64,000 nucleotides of DNA from Alkalicoccus luteus (GCA_052061695.1 JBPZEY010000008.1); one strand, 5' to 3'. Positions 9,312 to 18,148 are shown, numbered from the stretch's first letter. Notes: generated from the letters alone by a model not told the origin. A program made the numbers and translations.

Positions 9312-10019
9312 ATGCAAACGTACCAGACCGTACTGCTTGCTGCCGGCCAGGGCCGGCGCATGCAGGCAGGACGAAACAAACAGTTTCTGAGTATAGCCGG
9401 CGACCCCCTTCTCCTGCACACGCTTCGTGTGTTTGAGGAGGATTCGCTGTGCACGGAAATCCTGCTCGTCATTAACAAGCAGGAGGAAGCGGACATCCGC
9501 CGCATGCTGAGCTCGTGGCACGGCTTGACGCCGATTCGCTACGTGGAGGGCGGCAAGGAGCGGCAGGACAGCGTCCGTGCCGGCATCCGCGCAGGCGCAG
9601 AGTCCGGTGACGGATCTGGTCTGGTGTTTATTCACGATGCCGCCCGTCCGTTCGTCAGGCAGGAGCAGCTGCACCGGCTTGCTGTTCGCACAGCTGAGCA
9701 CGGCGCGGCAATTCTGGCCGTAAAGGTAAAAGACACCGTAAAGGAAGTGCGAGACGGCATCATTGAAAAGACGACCGACCGCTCTCTGCTCTGGGGCGCT
9801 CAGACGCCGCAGGCATTTCGCTACGAGGTGATACTGGATGCTCACCAGGCTGCAGAAGATGGAGAATGGATCGGCACGGATGATGCAAGCCTTGTTGAGC
9901 GCAACGGCGGCAGCGTGGCGATTGTGGAAGGTGATTACGAAAACTTTAAAGTGACGACTCCGGAAGACCTCGTCTTTGCTGAGGCGGTCATCCGTTATCG
10001 AAAGGAAGCGTTGGAATGA
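9312..10019 (+). CDS. ispD: 2-C-methyl-D-erythritol 4-phosphate cytidylyltransferase
   Basis: Third step of the MEP isoprenoid pathway: forms CDP-methylerythritol from CTP and MEP. The nucleotide-binding motif LLAAGQGRRMQAGRNKQF lies at the N-terminus. The GTDDASLVE segment near residue 195 is also typical. Two in-frame ATGs exist at 9306 and 9312. The AAGGA site at 9299-9303 is only two bases from the first but eight from the second, and the second also matches the family start, so 9312 is preferred (235 residues). It overlaps ispF by four bases. Confidence 0.94.
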   Translation: MQTYQTVLLAAGQGRRMQAGRNKQFLSIAGDPLLLHTLRVFEEDSLCTEILLVINKQEEADIRRMLSSWHGLTPIRYVEGGKERQDSVRAGIRAGAESGDGSGLVFIHDAARPFVRQEQLHRLAVRTAEHGAAILAVKVKDTVKEVRDGIIEKTTDRSLLWGAQTPQAFRYEVILDAHQAAEDGEWIGTDDASLVERNGGSVAIVEGDYENFKVTTPEDLVFAEAVIRYRKEALE

Positions 10020-10495
10020 GGATTGGACAAGGATTTGATGTACACCAGCTTACAGAGGGGCGCCCGCTTATCTTAGGCGGCATTGACATTCCCTATGAAA
10101 AAGGACTGGCCGGACACTCGGACGCCGACGTGCTGCTCCACACCGTAGCAGATGCGGCTCTTGGAGCAGTTGCGGAAGGCGATATTGGCCGCCATTTTCC
10201 GGATACGGACCCGGCCTTTGAAGGAGCGGATTCAGCGGAGCTGCTCCGGCACGTATGGGGGATCATTAAGCGGCACGGCTACCGGCTCGGCAACCTCGAC
10301 TGTACCATCATGGCCGAGAAGCCGAAGATGGCTCCGTACGTGCCGCAGATGCAGGCACGAATTGCGGAACTGCTTGAAGCAGATCCAGGCCAAGTAAACG
10401 TGAAAGCGACGACGACAGAAAAGCTCGGATTTACCGGACGCGGAGAGGGCATTGCCTCCCAGGCGGTAATCCTGCTTGTACCCGAAAAGGGTTAA
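10016..10495 (+). CDS. ispF: 2-C-methyl-D-erythritol 2,4-cyclodiphosphate synthase
   Basis: Cyclises CDP-ME 2-phosphate in the MEP pathway. The metal-binding GxDxH motif is seen as GFDVH near residue 7 with the partner His in GHSDADVLLH at about 33-42. ATTTEKLGFTGRGEGI near the C-terminus is the family signature. Length is 159, normal for the trimeric enzyme. It is translationally coupled to ispD, so the two consecutive-but-one pathway steps are made together. Confidence 0.96.
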   Translation: MRIGQGFDVHQLTEGRPLILGGIDIPYEKGLAGHSDADVLLHTVADAALGAVAEGDIGRHFPDTDPAFEGADSAELLRHVWGIIKRHGYRLGNLDCTIMAEKPKMAPYVPQMQARIAELLEADPGQVNVKATTTEKLGFTGRGEGIASQAVILLVPEKG

Positions 10496-10558
10496 AGCCT
10501 GATGCCAGGCATGATAAAATAGGAAAAGATGCTATTGAGAGAGGAAGGGATCACGGAT

Positions 10559-12019
10559 ATGAGCAACGACATCCGCGTGCGGTTTGCACCGAGTCCGACC
10601 GGTCACCTCCATATTGGAGGGGCACGCTCGGCATTGTTCAACTACTTATTTGCACGCCATCACGGAGGCACATTCGTTCTCCGGATTGAAGATACCGATC
10701 AGGCACGAAACGTGGATACGGCCACTGAAAAACTGATGGAAAGCCTGAAGTGGCTCGGCATCGACTGGGACGAAAGCGTCGATAAAGGCGGAGAATACGG
10801 TCCTTATAAAAGCATGGACCGTCTGGAGCTGTATCAAACCTACGTGGACCAGCTGCTGGAATCAGGGAAAGCCTACCACTGCTATATGACGCAGGAGGAG
10901 CTTGAAAAAGAGCGGGAAGAGCAGCGCGCCCGTGGAGAGACACCAATGTACAGCGGCCGCGACCGCAACCTTACTGACGAACAGAAGCGGGCATACGAAG
11001 CTGAAGGACGGAAGCCTGTCGTCCGTTTTCTTGTACCGTCCGACCAGGAAATCGTCGTAAAGGATGAAGTCCGCGGCGACGTGACGTTTGACTCGAACGG
11101 AATCGGAGACTTTGTTATCGTGCGCCAGGATGGCATTCCAACGTACAATTTTGCGGTAACGATCGACGACCACCTGATGAAAATCTCACACGTTATCCGC
11201 GGTGAAGAACATTTGTCGAATACACCGAACCAGGTGCTGCTGTATGAAGCGCTCGGATTTGAAACGCCGGTGTTTGGCCATGCGTCGCTCATTTTGAACC
11301 AGGATCGTCAAAAGATGAGCAAGCGTGACGAGTCGATCATTCAGTTTGTGGAACAGTACCGGGAGCTTGGCTACATGCCGGAGGCGATCGTGAACTTTAT
11401 CGCCCTGCTCGGCTGGTCTCCAGGCGGCGAAGAGGAAATGCTGTCGCTGAAGGAACTTGCAGAACAGTTCCGTCTCGACCGGGTGATCAAGGCCCCGGCA
11501 GTGTTTGATACACAAAAGCTGGAGTGGATGAACAACCAGTATATGAAGCAGGCAGATCCTGACCGCGTCGTCTGGATGTCGCTCCCGCATCTCGTCAAAG
11601 CAGGACGGCTGCCGGAAAACATGAGCGAGCAGCAGCGCCACTGGGCATATGATCTGATTACGCTTCATCAGGAAAAAATGAGCTACGGTGCGCAAATTGT
11701 AGAGCTTACAGAGTTGTTCTTTAAGGAACAGATCGATTATAATGAAGACGCAAAGGCTGTGCTCGATGAAGAGCAGGTGCCGGAGGTTCTTGATGCATTC
11801 CGGACGAAGGTGAAAGAACTTACGTGGGAGCCGGATGCTGTCAAAGCCGCATTGAAGGAAGTGCAGAAGGAAACCGGGCATAAAGGCAAGAAGCTGTTTA
11901 TGCCGGTGCGCGTGGCTGTTACAGGCCAGATGCACGGACCCGATTTACCAAAAACGATCGTTCTGCTCGGCCGTGACAAGGTGCTGAAGCGCCTCGACAC
12001 GCTGCTGGCAGATGCATAA
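10559..12019 (+). CDS. gltX: Glutamyl-tRNA synthetase
   Basis: Class I aminoacyl-tRNA synthetase charging tRNA-Glu, and in Bacilli also tRNA-Gln for later transamidation. The HIGH-type motif appears as HIGGARSALFNYL at about residues 16-28 and the KMSKS loop as KMSKRDES at about 250. Length is 486. The ATG at 10559 follows GAGGAAGGGA at good spacing; a longer upstream frame has no better site. A cysteine T-box directly follows the gene. Confidence 0.97.
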   Translation: MSNDIRVRFAPSPTGHLHIGGARSALFNYLFARHHGGTFVLRIEDTDQARNVDTATEKLMESLKWLGIDWDESVDKGGEYGPYKSMDRLELYQTYVDQLLESGKAYHCYMTQEELEKEREEQRARGETPMYSGRDRNLTDEQKRAYEAEGRKPVVRFLVPSDQEIVVKDEVRGDVTFDSNGIGDFVIVRQDGIPTYNFAVTIDDHLMKISHVIRGEEHLSNTPNQVLLYEALGFETPVFGHASLILNQDRQKMSKRDESIIQFVEQYRELGYMPEAIVNFIALLGWSPGGEEEMLSLKELAEQFRLDRVIKAPAVFDTQKLEWMNNQYMKQADPDRVVWMSLPHLVKAGRLPENMSEQQRHWAYDLITLHQEKMSYGAQIVELTELFFKEQIDYNEDAKAVLDEEQVPEVLDAFRTKVKELTWEPDAVKAALKEVQKETGHKGKKLFMPVRVAVTGQMHGPDLPKTIVLLGRDKVLKRLDTLLADA

Positions 12020-12025
12020 TTAAAC

Positions 12026-12237
12026 AAGACCGTCCCCGGACGAAGTACAAACAGACGCTTTCCCAGAGAGATCCGCCGCGGCTGGAAGCGGATCAGGCCG
12101 TCAGTTTGGAAATGCACCCGGATCACCGTCAACGGTCGAAGCGGAAAAAAGCGGGAGGCATCCGTGCCTTCAAGCAGAGTGGAACCGCGCTTTTACAAAG
12201 CGTCTCTGTGCCAATGCGGCACAAAGACGCTTTTTTT
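12026..12237 (+). promoter_or_regulatory. T-box riboswitch, cysteine-specific, before cysE-cysS
   Basis: The conserved T-box core AGAGTGGAACCGCGC is at 12176-12190 and is followed by a strong terminator. Upstream is a long stem I region; the specifier is most likely TGC at 12113-12115 (in GGAAATGCACCC), a cysteine codon. Uncharged tRNA-Cys would stabilise the antiterminator and allow read-through into cysE-cysS. The B. subtilis gltX-cysES locus is known to have the same arrangement. The left boundary is approximate. Confidence 0.9.
12197..12237 (+). terminator. Regulated terminator of the Cys T-box
   Basis: AAAGCGTCTCTGTGCC pairs with GGCACAAAGACGCTTT across an AATGC loop with one mismatch, followed by a seven-T run. 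This is the alternative to the antiterminator formed by the T-box core. Confidence 0.92.
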
Positions 12238-12344
12238 CATCGGAGGATCAGATGATCGTCTGGACAGAGAAAGACGGCCGCACGCCGTACCGATTAACAG
12301 GCGCATGCAGCCTGAAGTGCAAGTAGCGAGAGGAGGGAATGCCG

Positions 12345-13010
12345 GTGTTTACCACGCTGAAAAATGATGTCGATGTCGTCCTGGAGCGCGACCCGGCCGC
12401 GCGCAACAGGCTGGAAGTAATCATGACGTACTCCGGTGTGCATGCCGTCTGGGCGCACCGTGCCGCGCACTGGCTCTGGAAGAAGAAGCTGTATTTTTTC
12501 GCCCGCTTTTTATCGCAGGTCAGTCGTTTTTTTACCGGAATTGAAATTCATCCCGGCGCGACGATCGGCCAGCGCCTGTTCATTGACCACGGGATGGGCG
12601 TTGTCATTGGGGAAACGTGTGAAATTGGAGACAGCGTTACCATTTTTCAAGGGGTAACGCTCGGCGGGACCGGAAAGGAAAAAGGCAAGCGCCACCCCAC
12701 GCTGGAGGATCACGTGCTCGTCGCCTCCGGTGCGAAAGTGCTCGGATCAATGCGCATCGGAAAGCACTCGCGGATCGGAGCCGGCTCCGTCGTACTGAAG
12801 GAAGTGCCGCCGAATTCAACGGTCGTTGGCATACCAGGGCGCATCGTCGTGCAGGACGGCATCAAGGTGGATGATGATCTTGACCATATCAACCTGCCCG
12901 ACCCTGTCGCAGATAAGTTCAGACAGCTGGAAAAAGAAATGATCCGGCTCAAGCGGGAAGTGCGCGAGCTGAAGCACGAAAAAGAGGAAGCAGAAAAAAG
13001 GAAGGTGTGA
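12345..13010 (+). CDS. cysE: Serine O-acetyltransferase
   Basis: Makes O-acetylserine from serine and acetyl-CoA, the first step of cysteine synthesis. After an N-terminal helical region (about 1-60), a left-handed beta-helix of hexapeptide repeats includes IEIHPGATIG, the catalytic DHGMGVVIGET and VTLGGTGKEKGKRHP. A basic helical tail follows. An ATG lies at 12339, but AGGAGG is only about two bases from it; the in-frame GTG at 12345 has ideal spacing and aligns with the family N-terminus, giving 221 residues. Controlled by the cysteine T-box. Confidence 0.94.
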   Translation: MFTTLKNDVDVVLERDPAARNRLEVIMTYSGVHAVWAHRAAHWLWKKKLYFFARFLSQVSRFFTGIEIHPGATIGQRLFIDHGMGVVIGETCEIGDSVTIFQGVTLGGTGKEKGKRHPTLEDHVLVASGAKVLGSMRIGKHSRIGAGSVVLKEVPPNSTVVGIPGRIVVQDGIKVDDDLDHINLPDPVADKFRQLEKEMIRLKREVRELKHEKEEAEKRKV

Positions 13011-13018
13011 GCCAGCTT

Positions 13019-14425
13019 ATGGCGATTCAGCTTTACAATACACTGTCACGAAAAAAAGAAACCTTTGAGCCGATCGAACCCGGCAAGATCAAAATGTACG
13101 TCTGCGGTCCGACGGTTTACAACTATATTCATATCGGCAACGCACGGCCGGCTGTCGTCTTTGATATGGTACGCCGTTACTTTGAGTACAGGGGCTACGA
13201 GGTGCAGTACGTATCCAACTTTACCGATGTCGACGATAAAATCATTAAAGCAGCGGAAGAAATCGGCGGCGACGTGATGGAGATCGCCGAACGTTTCATT
13301 GATGCGTACCATGAAGATACAGCTGCACTCGGCGTCAAAAAAGCCGATCTGCATCCGCGGGTAACAGATACGATGGATGATATCATCACGTTTATCCATA
13401 AGCTCGTTGAAAAAGGCTATGCCTACGAATCTCAGGGAGACGTCTATTTCCGCACTCGCCGCTTTGACGGCTACGGGAAGCTTTCGCACCAGTCGATTGA
13501 CGACCTGCAGGCAGGAGCCCGCGTCGACGTCGGCGATAAAAAAGAGGATCCGCTCGATTTCGTCCTCTGGAAAACAGCAAAGCCGGGAGAAATTTCATGG
13601 TCGAGTCCATGGGGCGAGGGGCGTCCGGGGTGGCACATTGAGTGCTCGGCGATGGTGAAGAAGTATCTCGGTGATACGATCGACATCCACGCCGGCGGCC
13701 AGGATCTGTCGTTTCCGCATCATGAAAACGAAATTGCCCAGTCTGAAGCACTGAACGAAAAGCCGATGGCCAACTACTGGATTCACAACGGCTATATTAA
13801 TATCGATAACGAAAAGATGTCCAAATCACTCGGGAACTTTATCCTCGTTCACGACATCATCCGGACATTTGACCCGGAAGTCGTGCGCTTCTTTATCGTA
13901 AACGCGCACTACCGGAGCCCGATCAACTTCAGCGACGAGCAGCTGCATACGGCGGCCGCCTCGCTTGAGCGGATCAAAACGACGTATCAGAACGTGCAGC
14001 ATCGTCTAGATACCGCAGTCGATCTCGGTCTGCAGACAGAAAAGTGGGAGCGGGTGATTGCGGAGCACGAATCACGTTTTACCGAGGCGATGGATGATGA
14101 TTTAAACAGCGCTAATGCAGTTGCCGTTCTGTTTGACCTTGTCCGCCAGGCGAACCTGTACCTGCAGGAAAAGCAGACAGACACCTCCGTGCTGAAGGCG
14201 TTTCTCCAGCAGTTCGACGACATGGGGTACGTGCTCGGCATGCAGCTGGGCACAGCAGAAGAGCTGCTTGATGAGGAAGTCGAGGCGCTGATAGCCGAGC
14301 GTGAACAGGCGAGAGACGATCGCGATTTCGCCCGGGCAGATGAGATCCGGGACGAATTAAAAGAAAAGCATATTTTACTGGAAGATACACCGCAGGGCAC
14401 TCGCTGGAAGCGGGGAGACGCATGA
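13019..14425 (+). CDS. cysS: Cysteinyl-tRNA synthetase
   Basis: Charges tRNA-Cys. The zinc/cysteine-binding and HIGH-type region is MYVCGPTVYNYIHIGNARP near residue 25, the zinc ligands continue in WHIECSAM and the KMSKS loop is NEKMSKSLGNF near 268. The ATG at 13019 gives MAIQLYNTLSRKKETF, which matches the usual start (468 residues). A GTG at 13007 overlapping the cysE stop is possible but is too close to its ribosome-binding site. Co-transcribed with cysE under the T-box. Confidence 0.95.
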   Translation: MAIQLYNTLSRKKETFEPIEPGKIKMYVCGPTVYNYIHIGNARPAVVFDMVRRYFEYRGYEVQYVSNFTDVDDKIIKAAEEIGGDVMEIAERFIDAYHEDTAALGVKKADLHPRVTDTMDDIITFIHKLVEKGYAYESQGDVYFRTRRFDGYGKLSHQSIDDLQAGARVDVGDKKEDPLDFVLWKTAKPGEISWSSPWGEGRPGWHIECSAMVKKYLGDTIDIHAGGQDLSFPHHENEIAQSEALNEKPMANYWIHNGYINIDNEKMSKSLGNFILVHDIIRTFDPEVVRFFIVNAHYRSPINFSDEQLHTAAASLERIKTTYQNVQHRLDTAVDLGLQTEKWERVIAEHESRFTEAMDDDLNSANAVAVLFDLVRQANLYLQEKQTDTSVLKAFLQQFDDMGYVLGMQLGTAEELLDEEVEALIAEREQARDDRDFARADEIRDELKEKHILLEDTPQGTRWKRGDA

Positions 14426-14841
14426 AGCTGAATGAAACGATCCGCGAGCCCGAGCAGCTGAATGCTCTGGCGCTCGCCTACATGGGAGACGGCGTATTCG
14501 AAACCTACGTCCGCTATCGGCTGCTCGTCAAAGGCGGCGTAAAGCCAAACCGTCTTCATAAAGCAGCGACAGCCTACGTATCAGCGAAGTCCCAGGCGCG
14601 CATACTGGAAAAACTGTATGAACAAAATGTGCTGACGGAGCAGGAAGAAGCGGTCGTCCGCCGCGGCCGCAATGCTAAATCGGGTACGATTCCAAAACAT
14701 ACCGAACGGTCCGTTTATCAAAGCAGTACCGCGTTTGAGGCGCTCATCGGCTATTTGTACGTAACCGGACAGGACGAGCGGCTGGATGAAATTGCGGCTG
14801 CTGCGCTGACGATTGCAGAAGGAAAGGAGGGAGCATCATGA
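14422..14841 (+). CDS. mrnC: Mini-ribonuclease III
   Basis: Double-strand-specific endonuclease that trims 23S rRNA termini in Bacilli. It has an RNase III catalytic domain (LALAYMGDGVFETYVR at about residues 14-29, with the acidic catalytic residues) but no dsRNA-binding domain, which explains the length of 139. The conserved TPKH-like element appears as GTIPKHTERSVYQSSTAFEALIGYLY. It overlaps both cysS and rlmB by four bases, indicating coupling. Confidence 0.95.
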   Translation: MKLNETIREPEQLNALALAYMGDGVFETYVRYRLLVKGGVKPNRLHKAATAYVSAKSQARILEKLYEQNVLTEQEEAVVRRGRNAKSGTIPKHTERSVYQSSTAFEALIGYLYVTGQDERLDEIAAAALTIAEGKEGAS

Positions 14842-15590
14842 AGGATACCGATTACGTCATTGGAAGAAATCCCGTACTGGAGGCACTCCGGGGAGACCGG
14901 ACGGTTCATAAAGTACTCGTGGCGGATACTGCCAAAGGGCAGATCAGCCAGATTCAGAAGCTCTGCCGGGAGAAAAAGGTGCAGCTGCAGAACGTGCCGA
15001 AGCAGAAGATCGAGCAGATTGCCGGAAACGGAAAGGCTCATCAGGGGGTACTGGCGTTTCTCGCCGCATTTGAATATGCCGACATGGAGACTCTGTTTGA
15101 GCGTGCGGAGAAAAAGAACGAAGCACCGTTCTTTCTTCTGCTGGATGAACTGGAGGACCCGCACAACCTCGGATCGATTCTCCGCACAGCGGATGCATCC
15201 GGTGCGCACGGAGTCATTATCCCAAAGCGCCGGGCAGCCGCCCTGACAGCGACGGTTGCCAAAGCATCAGCCGGTGCGATTGAATACGTACCGGTCGTGC
15301 GCGTGACGAACATGGCAAAAACGATGGATGAGCTGAAGGACCGCGGCCTCTGGTTTGTCGGAACGGACGCGTCCGGACGCGAGGACTACCGGAGCGTCGA
15401 CCTCGACATGCCGGTCGGGCTTGTGATCGGCAGTGAAGGACGCGGCATGAGCAGACTCGTCAAAGAAAAGTGTGATTTTCTCGTGCAGATTCCTCTGCTC
15501 GGCAAGGTTACTTCGCTGAATGCATCGGTCGCGGCATCGCTGCTGATGTATGAAGTATTCCGCCGGCGCACGGTAGCCGGGGAGGCGTAA
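14838..15590 (+). CDS. rlmB: 23S rRNA 2'-O-ribose methyltransferase, RlmB/TrmH type
   Basis: SPOUT-class methyltransferase expected to modify a 23S rRNA guanosine. An N-terminal substrate-binding domain (YVIGRNPVLEAL at 7-18) precedes the trefoil-knot domain with NLGSILRTADASGAHG, VIGSEGRGMSRLV and IPLLGKVTSLNASVAASLL, the three SPOUT motifs. Length is 250. Its position between mrnC and rae1 is conserved in Bacillaceae. The exact target base is inferred from the family. Confidence 0.93.
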   Translation: MKDTDYVIGRNPVLEALRGDRTVHKVLVADTAKGQISQIQKLCREKKVQLQNVPKQKIEQIAGNGKAHQGVLAFLAAFEYADMETLFERAEKKNEAPFFLLLDELEDPHNLGSILRTADASGAHGVIIPKRRAAALTATVAKASAGAIEYVPVVRVTNMAKTMDELKDRGLWFVGTDASGREDYRSVDLDMPVGLVIGSEGRGMSRLVKEKCDFLVQIPLLGKVTSLNASVAASLLMYEVFRRRTVAGEA

Positions 15591-15593
15591 CCG

Positions 15594-16109
15594 ATGCGAA
15601 AAGCGTACTTGTTCGTGGATGGCTACAACATCATCGGAGACTGGCCGGAGCTGAAGGCTCTATCCGACTCCGATCTGGAAAGTGCGCGCGACCTGCTCAT
15701 TGAAAAGATGGCCGAGTATCAGGCCTATACGGGAACGAGCGTCACGATTGTATTTGACGCTCATATGGTTCCCGGCACCGGTAAGAAGTACCGGCACTAC
15801 GATCTCGATATTGTCTTTACAAAAGAAAAAGAAACAGCGGACGAGCGGATTGAAAAGCTCGTCATTGAACGCAAGCGGGTCGACCGGCAGATTTACGTCG
15901 CAACTTCCGACTACGTAGAGCAGCGGGTGATTTTTGCAAGCGGCGCCTACCGAAAGTCTGCCCGCGAGCTGCGTACGGAAGTAGAACAGATCGAAAAAGG
16001 GATTCAGCAGAGCGTGGCGGAAACGAAGCAGAAGAAGGTCAAAACGAAGCTGCCGATTGACGAGGAAATGGCAGAAATTTTTGAAAAATGGCGCAGAGGA
16101 AAGCGATAA
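15594..16109 (+). CDS. rae1: Rae1 (YacP), NYN-domain endoribonuclease
   Basis: Ribosome-associated A-site endonuclease that cleaves mRNA in a translation-dependent way in B. subtilis. The NYN/PIN fold is seen as FVDGYNIIGDWPEL at residues 6-19, TIVFDAHMVPGT at about 51-62 and DEIEKLVIERKR-like segments, ending with a basic tail. Length is 171 against about 170. It starts three bases after rlmB, so it is in the same transcript. Confidence 0.93.
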   Translation: MRKAYLFVDGYNIIGDWPELKALSDSDLESARDLLIEKMAEYQAYTGTSVTIVFDAHMVPGTGKKYRHYDLDIVFTKEKETADERIEKLVIERKRVDRQIYVATSDYVEQRVIFASGAYRKSARELRTEVEQIEKGIQQSVAETKQKKVKTKLPIDEEMAEIFEKWRRGKR

Positions 16110-16113
16110 CACC

Positions 16114-16143
16114 TTGACGATTTCCTTTTTTATCTAGTATACT
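16114..16143 (+). promoter_or_regulatory. Probable promoter of sigH
   Basis: TTGACG at 16114-16119 and TATACT at 16138-16143 with an 18-base spacer, just after the rae1 stop. This fits sigma-A control of sigH, as expected from B. subtilis. No AbrB site can be judged by eye. Confidence 0.65.
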
Positions 16144-16225
16144 TAACGTTACTATCAGGAGTCCTGCACCACGAAAACCGGAATTTGCGTACGACTTTCA
16201 CTAAAGACAGGTCGGAGGGATCGCC

Positions 16226-16882
16226 GTGGCTGTACATCTTATGGAAACTGGCATGCACCAGCACTATCGTGACATTGAGGATGAAAAACTCGTCCGTCTT
16301 GTCCGGGAGGGAGACAGCGGCGCGCTCGAATACCTGATTACGAAATACCGGAATTTTGTCCGCGCTAAATCAAGGTCCTACTTTCTGATCGGCGCCGATC
16401 ACGAGGATATTGTGCAGGAAGGCATGATTGGTCTCTATAAGGCGATCCGTGATTTTCAGGCAGATAAGCTTTCCTCTTTCCGCGCCTTTGCGGAGCTTTG
16501 TATCACCAGGCAAATCATCACCGCGATCAAAACCGCGACGCGTCAAAAGCACATTCCGCTGAACTCCTACGTATCCCTCGACAAGCCGATATACGATGAA
16601 GAATCAGAACGAACGCTGCTCGACGTTCTCTGCGGTCACGGGGTGACCGATCCGGAGCAGCTGCTGATCAACCGGGAAGAATTTTCCGATATTGAATCCA
16701 AAATGGGTGAAATGCTCAGCGAACTGGAACGTGAGGTGCTCATGCAGTATCTGGACGGCAGAACATATCAGGAGATGTCCGAGGATCTGGAGCGCCACGT
16801 CAAGTCGATCGATAACGCACTGCAGCGGGTCAAGCGGAAGCTCGAACGGTATGTGGAACTGAAGGAAGTTAAATTTACGTAA
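16226..16882 (+). CDS. sigH: RNA polymerase sigma-H factor
   Basis: Alternative sigma factor for the transition state, competence and entry into sporulation. Region 2 (LEYLITKYRNFVRAKSRSYF and ADHEDIVQEGMIGLYKAIRDF, about 33-78) and region 4 (LDGRTYQEMSEDLERHVKSIDNALQRVKRKLERY, about 172-205) are clear. The GTG start at 16226 has GGAGGG six bases upstream. Length is 218. Its presence supports a sporulating lineage. Confidence 0.95.
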   Translation: MAVHLMETGMHQHYRDIEDEKLVRLVREGDSGALEYLITKYRNFVRAKSRSYFLIGADHEDIVQEGMIGLYKAIRDFQADKLSSFRAFAELCITRQIITAIKTATRQKHIPLNSYVSLDKPIYDEESERTLLDVLCGHGVTDPEQLLINREEFSDIESKMGEMLSELEREVLMQYLDGRTYQEMSEDLERHVKSIDNALQRVKRKLERYVELKEVKFT

Positions 16883-16889
16883 ACCTGCG

Positions 16890-16934
16890 GGCACCTCCGG
16901 ACGAGCGACGATCCGGCAGGTGCCGTTTCGTTTG
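16890..16934 (+). terminator. Terminator after sigH
   Basis: GGCACCTCCGGA pairs with TCCGGCAGGTGCC (one bulged C) and is followed by GTTTCGTTTG. The stem is strong but the T-run is interrupted. Confidence 0.7.
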
Positions 16935-16954
16935 TCCGGAATCCCGGAGAAGCA

Positions 16955-16982
16955 TTGACACGCCGCTGTTTCCTGTGATAAG
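16955..16982 (+). promoter_or_regulatory. Probable promoter of rpmG-secE-nusG
   Basis: A perfect TTGACA at 16955-16960, a 16-base spacer and the extended -10 TGTGATAAG (hexamer GATAAG at 16977-16982). Confidence 0.65.
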
Positions 16983-17026
16983 TTCGTTTAGTATGTAAGC
17001 AGTTCAGCTAAAAGGAGGGAGAGCCG

Positions 17027-17170
17027 ATGAAGGTCGCTCTCGCCTGCCAGACATGCAACAGCCGTAATTACTGGACGACGAAATCAACCGACAGCCGCCA
17101 GACGCGGCTCCAGATAAAGAAATATTGCAAGACTTGCGGATCACATACGATGCACGCCGAAACAAAGTGA
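17027..17170 (+). CDS. rpmG: Ribosomal protein L33, zinc-binding form
   Basis: Small 50S subunit protein of 47 residues. Two CxxC pairs, CQTC near residue 7 and CKTC near residue 37, mark the zinc-containing (C+) paralog. The ATG follows AAAGGAGGGAGAGCCG. The rpmG-secE-nusG order is conserved in Bacilli. Confidence 0.93.
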   Translation: MKVALACQTCNSRNYWTTKSTDSRQTRLQIKKYCKTCGSHTMHAETK

Positions 17171-17241
17171 CGGCGGTGCAGTGGGAAATACGGCATCCGG
17201 CTGACACAGCGCGGAGCTAAAAGGAAATGGAGGTGTCCGGC

Positions 17242-17445
17242 ATGGCGGAAAACACCAAGACGACGAAAAACCCGGCAGTCTTTCTGAAGCAGGTCGTAGC
17301 GGAAATGAAGCGCGTTACGTGGCCGAACGGAAAAGAGCTGAAGCGCTACACGGGGATTGTTGTTGCAACAGTCACATTCATAGCCATCTTCTTCGCAATT
17401 TCCGACTTTATTATTTCATCACTGCTCCAGCTGATCACGAACTAA
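17242..17445 (+). CDS. secE: Preprotein translocase subunit SecE
   Basis: Small clamp subunit of the SecYEG channel. It is 67 residues long with one C-terminal transmembrane helix (about 38-60) preceded by the conserved amphipathic motif VVAEMKRVTWPNGKEL. The ATG at 17242 is chosen because GGAGGTG lies six bases before it; an ATG at 17227 is itself part of that ribosome-binding site. Its partner gene secY is missing from its usual place later in the window. Confidence 0.95.
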   Translation: MAENTKTTKNPAVFLKQVVAEMKRVTWPNGKELKRYTGIVVATVTFIAIFFAISDFIISSLLQLITN

Positions 17446-17502
17446 CAGATTCCCGGATCGCACCGGTAGGAGGAGGGAATACGGGGGCACCCCCTGATTC
17501 TT

Positions 17503-18039
17503 ATGGAGAAAAACTGGTATGTAGTACACACGTATTCCGGCTACGAAAACAAGGTGAAGACAAACCTTGAAAAGCGGGTCGAGTCCATGGACATGGTCGA
17601 TAAGATCTTCCGCGTACTCGTTCCTGTAGAGGAAGAGACAGAAGTAAAGAACGGCAAGAAAAAGCAGGTTTCCAAAAAAGTATTTCCAGGCTACGTCATT
17701 GTAGAAATGGTGATGACAGATGATTCCTGGTACGTTGTGCGCAACACGCCTGGTGTTACCGGATTCGTCGGTTCCTCCGGTGCCGGATCAAAGCCGACGC
17801 CGCTCCTGCCCGAAGAAGCAGAAGCCATCCTGCGTCAAATGGGTGTGGCAGCACCGAAGCAGGAAGTTGATTTCGAGCTGAGGGAAGCTGTCAAAGTGAA
17901 GGAAGGACCGTTTGCAGAATTCGTCGGCACGATCGAAGACATTTCAGCCGAAAAGCAAAAGCTGAAGGTAACGGTCAACATGTTCGGCCGCGAAACGCCG
18001 GTAGAGCTGGACTTCACGCAGGTAGAAAAATTATCATAG
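17503..18039 (+). CDS. nusG: Transcription elongation/antitermination factor NusG
   Basis: Binds RNA polymerase and affects pausing and termination. The NGN domain starts with KNWYVVHTYSGYENKVKTNL and contains VFPGYVIVEM. The C-terminal KOW domain (GPFAEFVGTIEDISAEKQKLKV, about 130-151) is present. Length is 178. A weak ribosome-binding site overlaps a C-rich stretch, but the start matches the family exactly. Confidence 0.95.
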   Translation: MEKNWYVVHTYSGYENKVKTNLEKRVESMDMVDKIFRVLVPVEEETEVKNGKKKQVSKKVFPGYVIVEMVMTDDSWYVVRNTPGVTGFVGSSGAGSKPTPLLPEEAEAILRQMGVAAPKQEVDFELREAVKVKEGPFAEFVGTIEDISAEKQKLKVTVNMFGRETPVELDFTQVEKLS

Positions 18040-18054
18040 GATCACAAAAACTCC

Positions 18055-18083
18055 TTGTCAATTTTGGAGTGAAGTGATAGAAT
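18055..18083 (+). promoter_or_regulatory. Probable promoter of rplK-rplA
   Basis: TTGTCA at 18055-18060 and TAGAAT at 18078-18083 with a 17-base spacer. It lies upstream of a terminator-like hairpin in the leader of rplK. Confidence 0.55.
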
Positions 18084-18125
18084 TTGAATGTTGCTAATGA
18101 ACGTGGACATGCTGTTCACGTTTTT

Positions 18126-18148
18126 CCTGCGAATACGCAGGTTTTTTT
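18126..18148 (+). terminator. Terminator-like hairpin in the rplK leader
   Basis: CCTGCG-AATA-CGCAGG followed by seven T residues. A second stem, AACGTG with CACGTT, lies just before it. Because a promoter lies upstream and rplK downstream, it could end nusG transcripts or act as an attenuator for rplK. Confidence 0.65.
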
